Positions 6,816 through 15,510 are shown, counted from the first letter of the stretch. The stretch: DNA of 30,824 nucleotides from an uncultured Alistipes sp. (GCA_900542505.1 UQNV01000025.1:1-30824); one strand, 5' to 3'. Made by a program: numbers and translations. The notes: generated from the letters alone by a model not told the origin.

Positions 6816-7925
6816 CTATGCGTAAATGGTGAGGTATCGTGCGTAGAAGCGTTCGTAACCGAGACTCTGCTCGAAGGCGGCGCGTGCGGCGCGGCCCATG
6901 CGGAGCCGCAACGCCGAATCGTCCAGCAGCCGGGCCAGCGCACGGGCCAGCGCCTCGTCGTCGCCGGGCGGCACGAGCAGCCCCGTGAGGCCGTCGTCGA
7001 CAAACTCGGACTGCGCACCGTTGTCGGTGGTCACAAGCGCACGGCCGGCCTGCATCGCCTCGATAACGGTCAACCCGAAGGACTCGGGCCATACGGAGGG
7101 GAAGGCACAGCAGTCGGCCTGCTCGAGCAACCGGCGCACCTGCGGCACGAACCCCAGAAAATGCGTCCGTTCGCCGATTCCGGACTCCCGGGCCGCATTC
7201 CGCAGCAACTCCTCGTAAGCGGGGCTGCCGCAGCCCGCAAGGAAGAGGGCGAACGGGCGCGACCCGAGCCGCGCACAGGCCTTCAGCAGCACTTCGCACC
7301 CCTTGCCGGCGACAAGGCGTCCGGTGAAGAGCACGAGCGGCACCCGCTCCGGGATTCCGAACCGTGCACGCAGGTCGGGCGCGGCATCGGTGAGCGATGG
7401 AGCCTCAACCTCGGGAACGCTGTTGTGGATGACGCAGAGCCTGGCCGCGTCGACCCGGGGAGCGCCGGCCAGGAACTCGCGCCGCGCCAGCTCTGAGACG
7501 AAGACGATGCGGTCGATGCGGCCGTAGAGCCAGCGGTAGAGCCATCCCCGCTTGCCGCGGCGCACCAGGTGACGCGTCAGGACAATGCGGGGACGCACCC
7601 CGAAGAGGCGGCACAGCAGAGAGGCATAGGCCGCCGTGAAGGCATCCTTGAAGTGGTGGACATGGACCACCGCCGGACGACACCGCAGAAGCAGCAACGC
7701 CAGCAGCAGCGCCGACCAGAGGTCGACAACCCCCTTCAGCGGCATCGTACGACAGGGTATGCCGAGCGTCGCCACCCGTTCGCGGATAACGCGGCTCGGC
7801 CGCGAAACCAGCACCACGCGCCGGCCGTCGGCCTGCAGGCGGCGCGTGAGGTCGTAGACGAACTGCTCGCCGCCGCCCCACGTGGGCGAGGCGAATATCT
7901 GGATGATGGCTCCGGAGTGCTCCAT
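6816..7925 (-). CDS. GT4-family glycosyltransferase
   Basis: A 369-residue GT-B glycosyltransferase. The N-terminus has the glycine-rich acceptor-side loop of the family (FASPTWGGGEQFVYDLTRRL). The C-terminal domain shows LVLFTGRLVAGKGCEVLLKA and the E-x7-E motif in PESFGLTVIEAMQAGRALVTT, followed by GLLVPPGD. It lies between the GT2 gene (24-base gap) and the second GT4 gene (12-base gap). It is only distantly similar to the next GT4 protein, so the pair is not a recent duplication. It likely adds a different sugar to the same glycan; specificity is unknown. Confidence 0.88.
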   Translation of the reverse strand: MEHSGAIIQIFASPTWGGGEQFVYDLTRRLQADGRRVVLVSRPSRVIRERVATLGIPCRTMPLKGVVDLWSALLLALLLLRCRPAVVHVHHFKDAFTAAYASLLCRLFGVRPRIVLTRHLVRRGKRGWLYRWLYGRIDRIVFVSELARREFLAGAPRVDAARLCVIHNSVPEVEAPSLTDAAPDLRARFGIPERVPLVLFTGRLVAGKGCEVLLKACARLGSRPFALFLAGCGSPAYEELLRNAARESGIGERTHFLGFVPQVRRLLEQADCCAFPSVWPESFGLTVIEAMQAGRALVTTDNGAQSEFVDDGLTGLLVPPGDDEALARALARLLDDSALRLRMGRAARAAFEQSLGYERFYARYLTIYA

Positions 7926-7949
7926 GCGGATAAAGATACGAAAAAAAGC

Positions 7950-8981
7950 TCAATGCGCCATACGCCGCACGAGGCTGGTACGCCACCGCCGCAGCGTCAG
8001 CAGCAGGATGACCGCGGGACGCATCGCCCGCCACCGGTCGAGGTCGAACATCAGCAGCTCGCCCCGCGAAAAGTAGCGGTTCAGGGCGTGGCGGTGCCGG
8101 GCGGCCTCGTCGCGCAGCCGGACGACATAGGGGTCGTCGCCCCGCCAGGGGTTGCTGCTGCGGTTGATGTAGCCGATGTACCACCACAGGGCGTTGACCG
8201 TCCGGCAGAGGTCGGCTTCGCTCCCCGCAAGCCGCGCGGCGTTGCGCCCAAAGATGTCGTCGACCGCCTCGGCATAGCTGCGGCAGTAGTCGAACGAGAG
8301 GCGGCTGTGAATCTCCGAGCCGGGGCGCTGCAGGTAGTTGTAGCCGGCATAGTCGATGAACCGCACGCGCGGCGCACGACAGGCAATCTGGATGTTGACC
8401 AGCGTATCCTGGCCGCGCCGCATGGGATAGTGCTTCAGCCCGCCGTCGAAGAGCGTGCGGCGAAAGAGCTTGCCCCACAGCGAGGGGGCGATGCCGAAGG
8501 TCATCACCTCGCGCAGGTAGCCGAGCCCCTCGAGGTCGGCCGTGCGGCGTTCGCGAACCTCCGAGCGGTAGGTCGCGCAGACGCGGATGTAGTTGCCGCA
8601 GACGATGTCGCAGCCCCCGCGCTCCTCGATGGCGGCGACCATCCGTTCGAGCATGTCGCGCTCCCACCAGTCGTCTCCGTCGAGGAAACAGACATAGCGG
8701 CCGCGGGCCTGCGCCAGGGCAGCCTCGCGCGCACGCGCCACGCCGCGGTTCTCGGTCGGGAGCACCACGAAACGCCCGTCACCGGCGGTCAGACGACGGA
8801 TTTCGGCCAGCGACCCGTCCTTCGACCCGTCGACGACGACGATGGCCTCGAAATCCGCAAAACTCTGGCCGCGGACCGATTCGAGGCAGGGGGCGAGGTA
8901 TCCCTCGAGGTTGTAGACCGGAATGACGACCGACACCGCCGGAGCGGCGCGGTGCTCTTTCGGAGTTGCGTTGGTATCCAT
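7950..8981 (-). CDS. GT2-family glycosyltransferase (GT-A fold)
   Basis: A 343-residue family-2 transferase. The opening VSVVIPVYNLEGYLAPCLESVRGQSFADFEAIVVVDGSKDGS is the classic GT2 nucleotide-binding start. The metal-binding DxD appears as DGDDWW (101-106). The C-terminus carries a basic, hydrophobic stretch (RPAVILLLTLRRWR) that may sit on the membrane. The ATG at 8981 is chosen because the GT2 fold starts 15 residues later and it lies 8 bases after the dehydrogenase stop. A longer in-frame extension overlaps that gene and is rejected. Confidence 0.88.
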   Translation of the reverse strand: MDTNATPKEHRAAPAVSVVIPVYNLEGYLAPCLESVRGQSFADFEAIVVVDGSKDGSLAEIRRLTAGDGRFVVLPTENRGVARAREAALAQARGRYVCFLDGDDWWERDMLERMVAAIEERGGCDIVCGNYIRVCATYRSEVRERRTADLEGLGYLREVMTFGIAPSLWGKLFRRTLFDGGLKHYPMRRGQDTLVNIQIACRAPRVRFIDYAGYNYLQRPGSEIHSRLSFDYCRSYAEAVDDIFGRNAARLAGSEADLCRTVNALWWYIGYINRSSNPWRGDDPYVVRLRDEAARHRHALNRYFSRGELLMFDLDRWRAMRPAVILLLTLRRWRTSLVRRMAH

Positions 8982-8989
8982 TCGTTCGG

Positions 8990-10543
8990 TTATTTGACGT
9001 AGTTGCGCACGGCCTCGGCGGCGCGTTCGCCGTCCATGGCCGCCGAGATGATGCCTCCGGCATAGCCGGCACCCTCGCCCACGGGGAAGAGGCCGGGCGT
9101 GGCGGGGTGCATGAGCGTCGCTGCGTCGCGCGGGATGCGCACGGGTGACGAGGTGCGCGACTCGACCCCGACAACCACCGCCTCGTTGGTCACGAAGCCG
9201 CGCATGCGCCGCCCGAAGGTGGCGATGCCGGCGCGCAGACGCTCGGCGATGAAGGGGGGCATCCACTCGTCGAGCCGCGAGGGGGTGATGCCCGGCAGGT
9301 ACGACGTCGCGGGCAGCGTCGTGCTGGCGCGTCCCGCCACGAAGTCGGCCACGCGCTGTGCGGGAGCCACCTGGTGGTCGCCGCCCCGCGCGCGGGCCAG
9401 CTCCTCGAACTGCTGCTGGAACTTCAGGCCCGCCAGCTCGCCCCACTCGTCGCGCAGGTGAGCGAAGTCCTCAAGCCGGATTTCGGTCACCAGACCCGAG
9501 TTGGCGAAGGGCGACGTGCGGCCGCTGGGCGACATGCCGTTGACCACCGACTGCGCGGCGTCGGTCATCGCCGGGACGATGAAGCCGCCGGGACACATGC
9601 AGAAGGAGTAGACGCCGCGCCCGGCCTCCTGGCTGACAAGCGAATAGGCCGCCGCCGGAAGGTACTCGCCGCGCCGTTCGCAGTGGTACTGGATGGAGTC
9701 GATGAGCGCCTGGGGGTGCTCGATGCGCACGCCCATGGCGAAGGGCTTCGCCTCGAGCCGCACGCCGCGGCGCGCCAGCAGCTCGTAGATGTCGCGCGCC
9801 GAGTGTCCCGTGGCGAGGATGACGGCCGCCGCCTCGATGCGTTCGTCGCCGCAGCGCACCCCTGCGAGGTGTCCGCCGCGCAGTTCGAGGTCGGTCACCC
9901 GCCGCTCGAAGAGGAACTGCCCCCCGGCGTCGAGAATCGTCTGCCGGATGGCCCGCATGATGTAGGGCAGGCGGTCGGTGCCGATGTGGGGATGGGCCTC
10001 GTAGAGAATCGAGGGGTCGGCGCCGTGGAAGACCAGCGTCTCGAGCGCCTTGCGGTAGTCGCCGCGCTTCTTGCTGCGCGTGAAGAGCTTGCCGTCGGAG
10101 AAGGTCCCCGCGCCGCCCTCGCCGAAGGCGTAGTTCGAATCGGGGTCGACCGCCCCGTTGCGGTTGATTTGCGCGATGTCGCGCTTGCGGGCCGAGACGT
10201 CGCGCCCGCGCTCGAGAATCACCGGACGCAGCCCCAGCTCGATGAGGCGCAGCGCGGCGAAGAGCCCCGCGGGGCCCGAGCCGATGACGAGCACCTCCGT
10301 ACGGCCGGCCACCGAGGGGTAGTCGAAGTGGACGGGGGCGGGCAGCGGCTCGCGGTCGACGTAGACCTCGAGCGTGAGGTTGACCTTGGGCTGACGCTGG
10401 CGGGCGTCGATGGAGCGCTTGACCACGCGCACGAGCGCCACCTCGTGCTCCGCAAGCGAAAGACGCCGGGCCGCAAGCGTCGCGCAGAGGCGGTCGTCGG
10501 CAGCCTGTTTGGGCGTGAGAACGAGGGTAACGGTCTGTGGCAT
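8990..10543 (-). CDS. FAD-dependent dehydrogenase (COG2509-type)
   Basis: A 517-residue flavoprotein. After an N-terminal region of about 80 residues comes the dinucleotide-binding GSGPAG (88-93), followed by ILERG. The family-typical segments GGAGTFSDGKLFTR, LATGHSARDIYELL, MGVRIEHPQ, CMCPGGFIVPA and the C-terminal FAD site GLFPVGEGAGYAGGIISAAMDG are present. These mark the widespread but uncharacterised COG2509 'FAD-dependent dehydrogenase' family; the electron acceptor and substrate are unknown. Translation could start at GTG 10549 or ATG 10543; ATG is preferred. It is the first gene of a compact operon with three glycosyltransferases, which may only reflect shared transcription. Confidence 0.85.
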   Translation of the reverse strand: MPQTVTLVLTPKQAADDRLCATLAARRLSLAEHEVALVRVVKRSIDARQRQPKVNLTLEVYVDREPLPAPVHFDYPSVAGRTEVLVIGSGPAGLFAALRLIELGLRPVILERGRDVSARKRDIAQINRNGAVDPDSNYAFGEGGAGTFSDGKLFTRSKKRGDYRKALETLVFHGADPSILYEAHPHIGTDRLPYIMRAIRQTILDAGGQFLFERRVTDLELRGGHLAGVRCGDERIEAAAVILATGHSARDIYELLARRGVRLEAKPFAMGVRIEHPQALIDSIQYHCERRGEYLPAAAYSLVSQEAGRGVYSFCMCPGGFIVPAMTDAAQSVVNGMSPSGRTSPFANSGLVTEIRLEDFAHLRDEWGELAGLKFQQQFEELARARGGDHQVAPAQRVADFVAGRASTTLPATSYLPGITPSRLDEWMPPFIAERLRAGIATFGRRMRGFVTNEAVVVGVESRTSSPVRIPRDAATLMHPATPGLFPVGEGAGYAGGIISAAMDGERAAEAVRNYVK

Positions 10544-10562
10544 AATCACTCGGTTTGGAGCA

Positions 10563-10570
10563 CAAAAATA
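10563..10570 (-). promoter_or_regulatory. putative -7 box of the dehydrogenase-glycosyltransferase operon
   Basis: The minus strand reads TATTTTTG about 20 bases before the ATG. No convincing -33 box is seen. Confidence 0.5.
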
Positions 10571-10598
10571 GCGAAAAAAAGGCAGAAAACCCCTCCCC

Positions 10599-10631
10599 TT
10601 TGCGTGATTTGTGAATTTTTCGTTACCTTTG
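10599..10631 (+). promoter_or_regulatory. promoter of tRNA-Leu
   Basis: TTTG (10599-10602), a 21-base spacer and TACCTTTG (10624-10631) lie 10 bases before the tRNA 5' end. Confidence 0.7.
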
Positions 10632-10641
10632 TCTTTCGAAT

Positions 10642-10723
10642 GCGGATATGGTGTAATTGGTAGCCACGTCAGACTTAGGATCTGATGCCTTACGGCGTGG
10701 GGGTTCGAGTCCCTTTATCCGCA
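10642..10723 (+). tRNA. tRNA-Leu (anticodon TAG)
   Basis: The acceptor stem GCGGATA pairs with TATCCGC and the discriminator is A. The anticodon arm TCAGA-CTTAGGA-TCTGA gives anticodon TAG, reading CUA/CUG-type leucine codons. A long variable arm (TGCCTTACGGCGTG) supports leucine. CCA is not encoded. Confidence 0.95.
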
Positions 10724-10727
10724 CAAG

Positions 10728-10756
10728 GTGAGCCCCGGCGCGAGGCTCACTTTATT
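10728..10756 (+). terminator. intrinsic terminator of tRNA-Leu
   Basis: A 7-bp stem GTGAGCC/GGCTCAC (10728-10734 with 10744-10750) is followed by TTTATT directly after the tRNA. Confidence 0.85.
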
Positions 10757-10861
10757 ATTTATCGGCCCGTATTCCCTATTATTATTTCCCGTCCGCGGCG
10801 GAGCGACAGGTGCCGGCCCGCGTCTGTCGCATACGACGCATCGACAAATCCGGGACGGAAT

Positions 10862-10892
10862 TTTGAATAATCCGCGAATTCCCCTAATTTTC
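10862..10892 (+). promoter_or_regulatory. putative promoter of the flavin reductase-like gene
   Basis: TTTG (10862-10865), a 19-base spacer and TAATTTTC (10885-10892), one base from consensus, lie 35 bases before the ATG. Confidence 0.6.
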
Positions 10893-10927
10893 GCAAAAAA
10901 ACAACAACCACTCTATTTCCAACAGCC

Positions 10928-11497
10928 ATGAGAAAAGATTTCGGAGCAAAGAGCTGGCTCTATCCGATGCCGGTGCTGATTGTGGCAGCTTACGACGAAC
11001 AGGGGCTCCCCAACGCCATGAATGCCGCCTGGGGCGGGATGTTCACCGACGAGACCATCGGCCTCTGCCTCTCGGCCGAACACAAGACCACGAAAAACAT
11101 CCTCGCCACGCGTGCCTTCACTGTCAGCATGGCCACCGTCGAGACCATCGAGGCGTGCGACTACGTGGGTATCGTCTCGGGCAACCGCGTGACCGACAAG
11201 TTCGCCCGGGCGGGATTCCACGCCACCCGCTCGGCACATGTCAATGCCCCGCTCATCGACGAACTGCCGATGGCGCTCGAATGCGAGCTGCTCTCCTACG
11301 ACCCCGAAAGCTGCCACCTGACGGGACGTATCGTCAACATCTCGGCCGACGAGCGCATCCTCACCGACGGGCAGATTGACCCGGCGCTGCTGCACCCCGT
11401 AACCTACGACCCCGTCCGCCTCGAATACCGCGAGTTGGGTGCCACGGTCGCCAGGGCCTTCTCGTGCGGCAAGCGGCTCGACCCGGCGAAAAAGTAG
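10928..11497 (+). CDS. flavin reductase-like domain protein (FMN-binding split barrel)
   Basis: A 189-residue cytoplasmic protein of the flavin reductase-like family, which binds FMN in a split beta-barrel and usually serves as an NAD(P)H:flavin oxidoreductase or related redox protein. Family features are the start PMPVLIVAAYDEQGLPNAMNAAWGGMFTDETIGLCLS, the strand-loop HKTTKNILATRAFTVSMAT and GNRVTDKFARAGF. Length is typical. A two-base offset promoter, terminator-bounded upstream tRNA and the next gene's own promoter suggest a single-gene unit. The physiological substrate is unknown. Confidence 0.87.
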   Translation: MRKDFGAKSWLYPMPVLIVAAYDEQGLPNAMNAAWGGMFTDETIGLCLSAEHKTTKNILATRAFTVSMATVETIEACDYVGIVSGNRVTDKFARAGFHATRSAHVNAPLIDELPMALECELLSYDPESCHLTGRIVNISADERILTDGQIDPALLHPVTYDPVRLEYRELGATVARAFSCGKRLDPAKK

Positions 11498-11528
11498 CCC
11501 GGCGGGGAGCGTTTTCCCGAAAATTCGA

Positions 11529-11536
11529 TAATTTTG
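11529..11536 (+). promoter_or_regulatory. -7 box of the radical SAM gene
   Basis: TAATTTTG ends four bases before the ATG at 11541, implying a leaderless or nearly leaderless mRNA. Confidence 0.6.
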
Positions 11537-11540
11537 CCGT

Positions 11541-12314
11541 ATGACTTCGCTCTATCACGACATCATCTTCGGCCCCGTCCACTCGCGACGACTCGGCCTC
11601 TCGCTGGGAGTCAACCTGCTCCCCGTCGAGTCGAAGCTCTGCAGCTTCGACTGCATCTACTGCGAATGCGGCTGGAATGCCGAACACCCCGGCGCGCGCC
11701 GCTTCAACCCCCGCGAGGAGGTGCACGACCACCTCGGGGCGACGCTCCGCCGCATGGTCGCCGACGGCACGCCGCCCGACGTCATCACCTTCGCCGGCAA
11801 CGGCGAGCCGACGCTCCACCCCCGCTTCGAGGAGATTATCGACGACACGCTCCGCCTGCGCGACGAGCTGTGCCCCTCGGCGCGGGTCTCGGTCCTCTCG
11901 AACGCCACGCAGCTCCACCGCGAGGAGGTGCGCCGCGCCCTGCGCCGTGTGGACAACAACATCCTGAAGCTCGACTCGGCCTTCGACGCCACGGCGCGGC
12001 TGATGAACAACCCGCAGAGCCCCGACTACCGCGTGGCGCGCGTCGTGGAGCAGATGAAGCTCTTCGAGGGGCAGCTCATCGTCCAGACGATGTTCCTGCG
12101 CGGCGAGTGCAACGGAGCGCGCGTCGACAACACCACCGAGGAGGAGGTCGCAGCCTGGCTGCGGCTCATCGGCGAGATTCGTCCGCGGCAGGTGATGGTC
12201 TACTCGCTCGACCGCGACACCCCCTGCCCGACGCTCGAGAAGGTCCCGCGCGAGGAGCTCCGCGCCATCGCCGCACGGGTCGAGGCGCTCGGCATCGCCT
12301 GCTCGGTGGCCTGA
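11541..12314 (+). CDS. radical SAM protein (COG0731-like Fe-S oxidoreductase)
   Basis: A 257-residue radical S-adenosylmethionine enzyme. The [4Fe-4S] cluster motif C-x3-C-x2-C is seen at Cys34, Cys38 and Cys41 (CSFDCIYCECG). It is followed by the SAM-contacting GNGEPTLHP strand and LSNAT. The opening FGPVHSRRLGLSLGVNLLP is typical of the COG0731 group, whose archaeal relatives include the wyosine enzyme Tyw1; bacterial members are largely uncharacterised. No extra cluster domain is present after the barrel. Its reaction cannot be named. The upstream gene ends 43 bases before and this gene has its own -7 box. Confidence 0.87.
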   Translation: MTSLYHDIIFGPVHSRRLGLSLGVNLLPVESKLCSFDCIYCECGWNAEHPGARRFNPREEVHDHLGATLRRMVADGTPPDVITFAGNGEPTLHPRFEEIIDDTLRLRDELCPSARVSVLSNATQLHREEVRRALRRVDNNILKLDSAFDATARLMNNPQSPDYRVARVVEQMKLFEGQLIVQTMFLRGECNGARVDNTTEEEVAAWLRLIGEIRPRQVMVYSLDRDTPCPTLEKVPREELRAIAARVEALGIACSVA

Positions 12315-12331
12315 CGCCCCGGCGGCAGCCC

Positions 12332-12359
12332 CCGGCAACACCGGCAACATCCGGCAACA
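12332..12359. repeat. short tandem repeat CCGGCAACA x3
   Basis: Copies start at 12332, 12341 and 12351. They lie in a GC-rich gap (12315-12477) with no gene, promoter box or terminator that I can see. Further CCGCAACACACCGG-like words follow to about 12410. Confidence 0.7.
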
Positions 12360-12477
12360 CAGGCGGCGGACAACCGCAGCCGACGAAGAGCCGCAACACA
12401 CCGGAGGGCACACCGCCCCGCCGGCCGAGGTGTCCGTGCGGCGCCGCAAACCGAATACCGTAAAAAAGCGTGACCCC

Positions 12478-13239
12478 ATGCAGATACTCCTCTCCTGCGC
12501 CAAGACGATGTCCGACGAGGGCTCCTTTGCGGCGCCCCGCACCACCGAGCCCCGCTTCCTCCGTGAGGCCGGCGAGCTGGCGGCCCGCATGGCCGCTCTG
12601 ACGACCGACGAGCTGGCCCGCCTGCTGCGCGTGAACGGCACCCTGGCGGCCGAAAACCGGCAGCGCTACCTCCGTTTCCACGACGCCGACCGCGAAGCCG
12701 TGGCGGCGCTGGCCGCCTACACGGGCATCGTCTTCCGCCACATCGCCCCCGAGCGCTTCACGGCCGACGACCTGGAGTACGCCCAGCGCCACCTCCACAT
12801 CACCTCGTTTCTCTACGGGCTGCTGCGGCCGCTCGACGCCATCCGCCCCTACCGGCTCGAGGGCGACGTGCGGCTGCCGGGACTCGACGAGCCGCTCTTC
12901 GACTACTGGCGCACGCGGCTGACCGACCCACTCATCGAGCGGGTGCAGGCAGACGACGGCGTGCTGGTCAATCTGGCCAGCGCCGAGATGAAGCGGCTCT
13001 TCGACTGGAAGCGGCTCAGCCGCGAGGTGCGGGTGGTGACCCCCGAGTTCCGCATCCGCGAAGGGGAGCGGCTGCGCACCGTGGTCGTCTATACGAAGAT
13101 GTGCCGCGGCGAGATGACCCGCCGGCTGCTCTGCGGCCGGCTGCGCGAGCCCGACGAGCTGAAGGCCTTCGACTGGGAGGGGTTCCGCTTCGACCCGGAG
13201 GCAAGCCACGGCGACCGGTGGTGCTTCACACTCGGATAG
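12478..13239 (+). CDS. yaaA: YaaA / UPF0246 family peroxide-stress protein
   Basis: A 253-residue member of the YaaA (DUF328/UPF0246) family. In E. coli YaaA lowers free intracellular iron during hydrogen peroxide stress and binds DNA. Family-defining segments are the N-terminal ILLSCAKTM, YTGIVFRHIAPERFTADDLEYAQRHLHITSFLYGLLRPLDAIRPYRLE, WRTRLTDPLIE, LVNLASAEM and the C-terminal MCRGEMTRRL plus WEGFRFDPEAS. Length matches. ATG 12478 gives the standard N-terminus. No TAnnTTTG box is seen in front, so it may depend on read-through from the radical SAM gene 163 bases upstream. Confidence 0.92.
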   Translation: MQILLSCAKTMSDEGSFAAPRTTEPRFLREAGELAARMAALTTDELARLLRVNGTLAAENRQRYLRFHDADREAVAALAAYTGIVFRHIAPERFTADDLEYAQRHLHITSFLYGLLRPLDAIRPYRLEGDVRLPGLDEPLFDYWRTRLTDPLIERVQADDGVLVNLASAEMKRLFDWKRLSREVRVVTPEFRIREGERLRTVVVYTKMCRGEMTRRLLCGRLREPDELKAFDWEGFRFDPEASHGDRWCFTLG

Positions 13240-13440
13240 CGAGCCGGCAGCAAGCCAACAAAGGCACGACGGCGGCCCGACAGCGGCGCGACAGAGGTCC
13301 GGCGGAAGCCGGGACTTCACGCTCAGGCAGCAAGTCGGCAGCAATGGCCCGCACAGCATCCCGGCGGCACGGAAACAGCCCGGAAACAACGCGGCGGCAA
13401 CCAGGCGCACGCACACCTCTCACAGCCGCAGATACGAACA
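13240..13440. other. low-complexity GC-rich spacer
   Basis: No supported gene. The sequence is rich in CGGCA/GCAAC words like the spacer before yaaA. Open frames exist on both strands, but they lack recognisable protein features and reflect base composition. Confidence 0.6.
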
Positions 13441-13486
13441 AGGGCGGCATCGACTCTTCCCCCACGGGAAGGAGCGATGCCGCCCT
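13441..13486. terminator. long hairpin between convergent yaaA and dxs
   Basis: A perfect 12-bp outer stem (13441-13452 with 13475-13486) plus an inner stem (CTCTTCCC with GGGAAGGAG). Only short T stretches follow on either side, so it is a candidate shared terminator without a classic U tract. Confidence 0.65.
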
Positions 13487-13510
13487 GTTTATCAATAGCC
13501 TGCGCCGCCG

Positions 13511-15385
13511 CTACCGTCCGAGCAGTGCGCGCAAAATCGCCTCCTCGTCGTAGCCGCAGAGGGCATAGAGCTGGGCCGGCGTACCGTGTTCGACCCACGC
13601 ATCGCCCACGCCGAGCGCATGCACCTCGACGCGGTAGCCGCGCCGGTTGAAGAAGGCCGCAACGGCCTCGCCCACACCGCCGCGCAGCGAGCCGTCCTCG
13701 ACGGTCACCACCCGCGTGAAGGTGCGCCCCACCTCGTCGAGCAGCTCCTCGTCCAGCGGTTTGACGTAACGCAGGTCATAGTGCGCCGCCTCGACCCCCT
13801 CGCGGGCAGCCCGTTCGGCGGCCCGGGCCGCAAAGTTGCCCACCGGACCGACCGTGAGCAGCGCCACGTCGCGCCCCTCGCGCAGCCGGCGGCCGCGCCC
13901 CACGGGGAGTTTCTCGAAGGGACAGCCGCGCCACGGAGCACCGACCCCGTTGCCGCGCGGATAGCGGAGCATGAAGGGACCGCCCCACTGCAGCGCCGTA
14001 TACATCATGTTGCGCAGCTCCGTCTCGTTCATCGGCGAGGCGATGACCAGCCCCGGGACCGTAGCGAAGGCGACCATGTCGAACAGGCCGTGGTGCGTCA
14101 CGCCGTCCTCGCCCACGATGCCGCCCCGGTCGAGGCACAGCACCACGGGCAGGCCCTGGATGGCCACGTCGTGAATCACGTTGTCGTAGGCGCGCTGCAT
14201 GAAGGTCGAGTAGATGTTGCAGAAGGGGACCATCCCCGCGGCGGCCAGGCCGGCCGAGAAGGTGACGGCATGGCCCTCGGCGATGCCCACGTCGAAGCAG
14301 CGCTCGGGCATCTCGCGCATGAGGATGTTCATCGAGCAGCCCGAAGGCATGGCCGGCGTGATGCCCACCACGCGCCGGTCGAGCCGCGCCAGGTCGACGA
14401 GCGTCTCGCCGAAGACATCCTGGTAGCGCGCCGCACCCGACGTGGAGACGATGCGCTCGCCCGTATCGGGGTTGAAGCGCCCCGGGGCGTGCCACACGAG
14501 CTGGTCGTGCTCGGCCGGCAGGTAGCCCTTGCCCTTGACCGTCATGACGTGGAGCAGCTTCGGGCCGCCGATGTCGTGCAGGCCGCGCAGCGTCCGCACC
14601 AGCTCCTTGAGGTTGTGGCCGTCGACGGGGCCGAAGTAGCGGAAATTGAGGCTCTCGAAGAGGTTGCTCTTGTTGAGCAGCCCCTGCTTGACGGCGTTGC
14701 CCGCCTTCTGGCAGAGGCGCAGCAGACGCGGCGTATGCGACAGCACGCCCCAGAGCCGCTGCTTGAAGCGGTTGTAGTGGACCGAGGTCGAGATTTTGAG
14801 CAGATAGTTCTTCAGGGCGCCGGTGGCCTGGTCGATGGCCATGTTGTTGTCGTTGAGAATCACCAGCAGGTCCGTGCCCTTGCTTGCCCCCGCGTTGTTG
14901 AGCCCCTCGAAGGCCAGTCCGCCCGTCATCGAGCCGTCGCCGATGACGGCCACCACCTTGCGCCGCTCGCCCCGCAGCTCGGCCGCCTTGGCCATGCCGA
15001 AGGCCGCCGAAATCGAGACCGAGGCGTGGCCCCCGCCGAAGGCGTCGTATTCGCTCTCGTCCATGCGCGGGAAGCCGCTGATGCCGCCCAGCTGCCGCTT
15101 GTGGCGGAACGCCTCGCGGCGGCCGGTGATGATTTTGTGGGGATAGGTCTGGTGCCCCACGTCCCAGACAATCTTGTCGTCGGGCGTGTCGTAGACGTAA
15201 TGGATTGCCGCGGCAAGCTCCACGGCACCGAGGCTTGAGGCCAGGTGGCCGGGGTTGACCGAGCATTGTTCAATGATATAGTGGCGCAATTCGTCGCAAT
15301 AGCGGCGCAGCTCCTCCTCGGAGAGGCGCTTCAGGTCGCGTGGCGAATCGACTTTGTCAAGCAGTTTGTAGTAATCCGATGGCAT
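13511..15385 (-). CDS. dxs: 1-deoxy-D-xylulose-5-phosphate synthase
   Basis: DXS condenses pyruvate and glyceraldehyde 3-phosphate, the first step of the MEP isoprenoid pathway, using thiamine diphosphate and Mg2+. The protein has 624 residues, typical length. The ThDP motif GDG (149-151) to NDN (178-180) is intact, as are NPGHLASSLG, VGHQTYPHKIITGRR, GGGHASVSISAAFGMA, GPVDGHN, DVGIAEGHAVTFSAGLA and DRGGIVGEDGVTHHGLFD. The three transketolase-like domains are in order. The start is ATG at 15385 because DXS homologues begin just there; the in-frame extension to 16174 runs through the promoter and a divergent gene. It is a lone cistron here, convergent with yaaA. Confidence 0.97.
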   Translation of the reverse strand: MPSDYYKLLDKVDSPRDLKRLSEEELRRYCDELRHYIIEQCSVNPGHLASSLGAVELAAAIHYVYDTPDDKIVWDVGHQTYPHKIITGRREAFRHKRQLGGISGFPRMDESEYDAFGGGHASVSISAAFGMAKAAELRGERRKVVAVIGDGSMTGGLAFEGLNNAGASKGTDLLVILNDNNMAIDQATGALKNYLLKISTSVHYNRFKQRLWGVLSHTPRLLRLCQKAGNAVKQGLLNKSNLFESLNFRYFGPVDGHNLKELVRTLRGLHDIGGPKLLHVMTVKGKGYLPAEHDQLVWHAPGRFNPDTGERIVSTSGAARYQDVFGETLVDLARLDRRVVGITPAMPSGCSMNILMREMPERCFDVGIAEGHAVTFSAGLAAAGMVPFCNIYSTFMQRAYDNVIHDVAIQGLPVVLCLDRGGIVGEDGVTHHGLFDMVAFATVPGLVIASPMNETELRNMMYTALQWGGPFMLRYPRGNGVGAPWRGCPFEKLPVGRGRRLREGRDVALLTVGPVGNFAARAAERAAREGVEAAHYDLRYVKPLDEELLDEVGRTFTRVVTVEDGSLRGGVGEAVAAFFNRRGYRVEVHALGVGDAWVEHGTPAQLYALCGYDEEAILRALLGR

Positions 15386-15403
15386 GTCCGTGCAAAAGCT
15401 GTA

Positions 15404-15411
15404 CAAAGATA
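15404..15411 (-). promoter_or_regulatory. -7 box of dxs
   Basis: The minus strand reads TATCTTTG 18 bases before the ATG. The -33 region is not clear. Confidence 0.65.
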
Positions 15412-15476
15412 ATGATTTTTGCGGAACGTGCACGCACCTGCCCGATTTTCGGCCGGCAAAGCATTTTGCGAACGTT

Positions 15477-15510
15477 TTTGCCGGGCGGGACGGATTTTTT
15501 CGTATCTTTC
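15477..15510 (+). promoter_or_regulatory. putative promoter of the paired membrane-protein operon
   Basis: TTTG (15477-15480), a 22-base spacer and TATCTTTC (15503-15510), one base off consensus, lie 28 bases before the ATG at 15539. Confidence 0.5.

Noticed and set aside
5649..7496. 615-codon plus-strand open frame opposite the GT4 genes
   Set aside because: Shadow of two clear glycosyltransferases; no domain or start signal.
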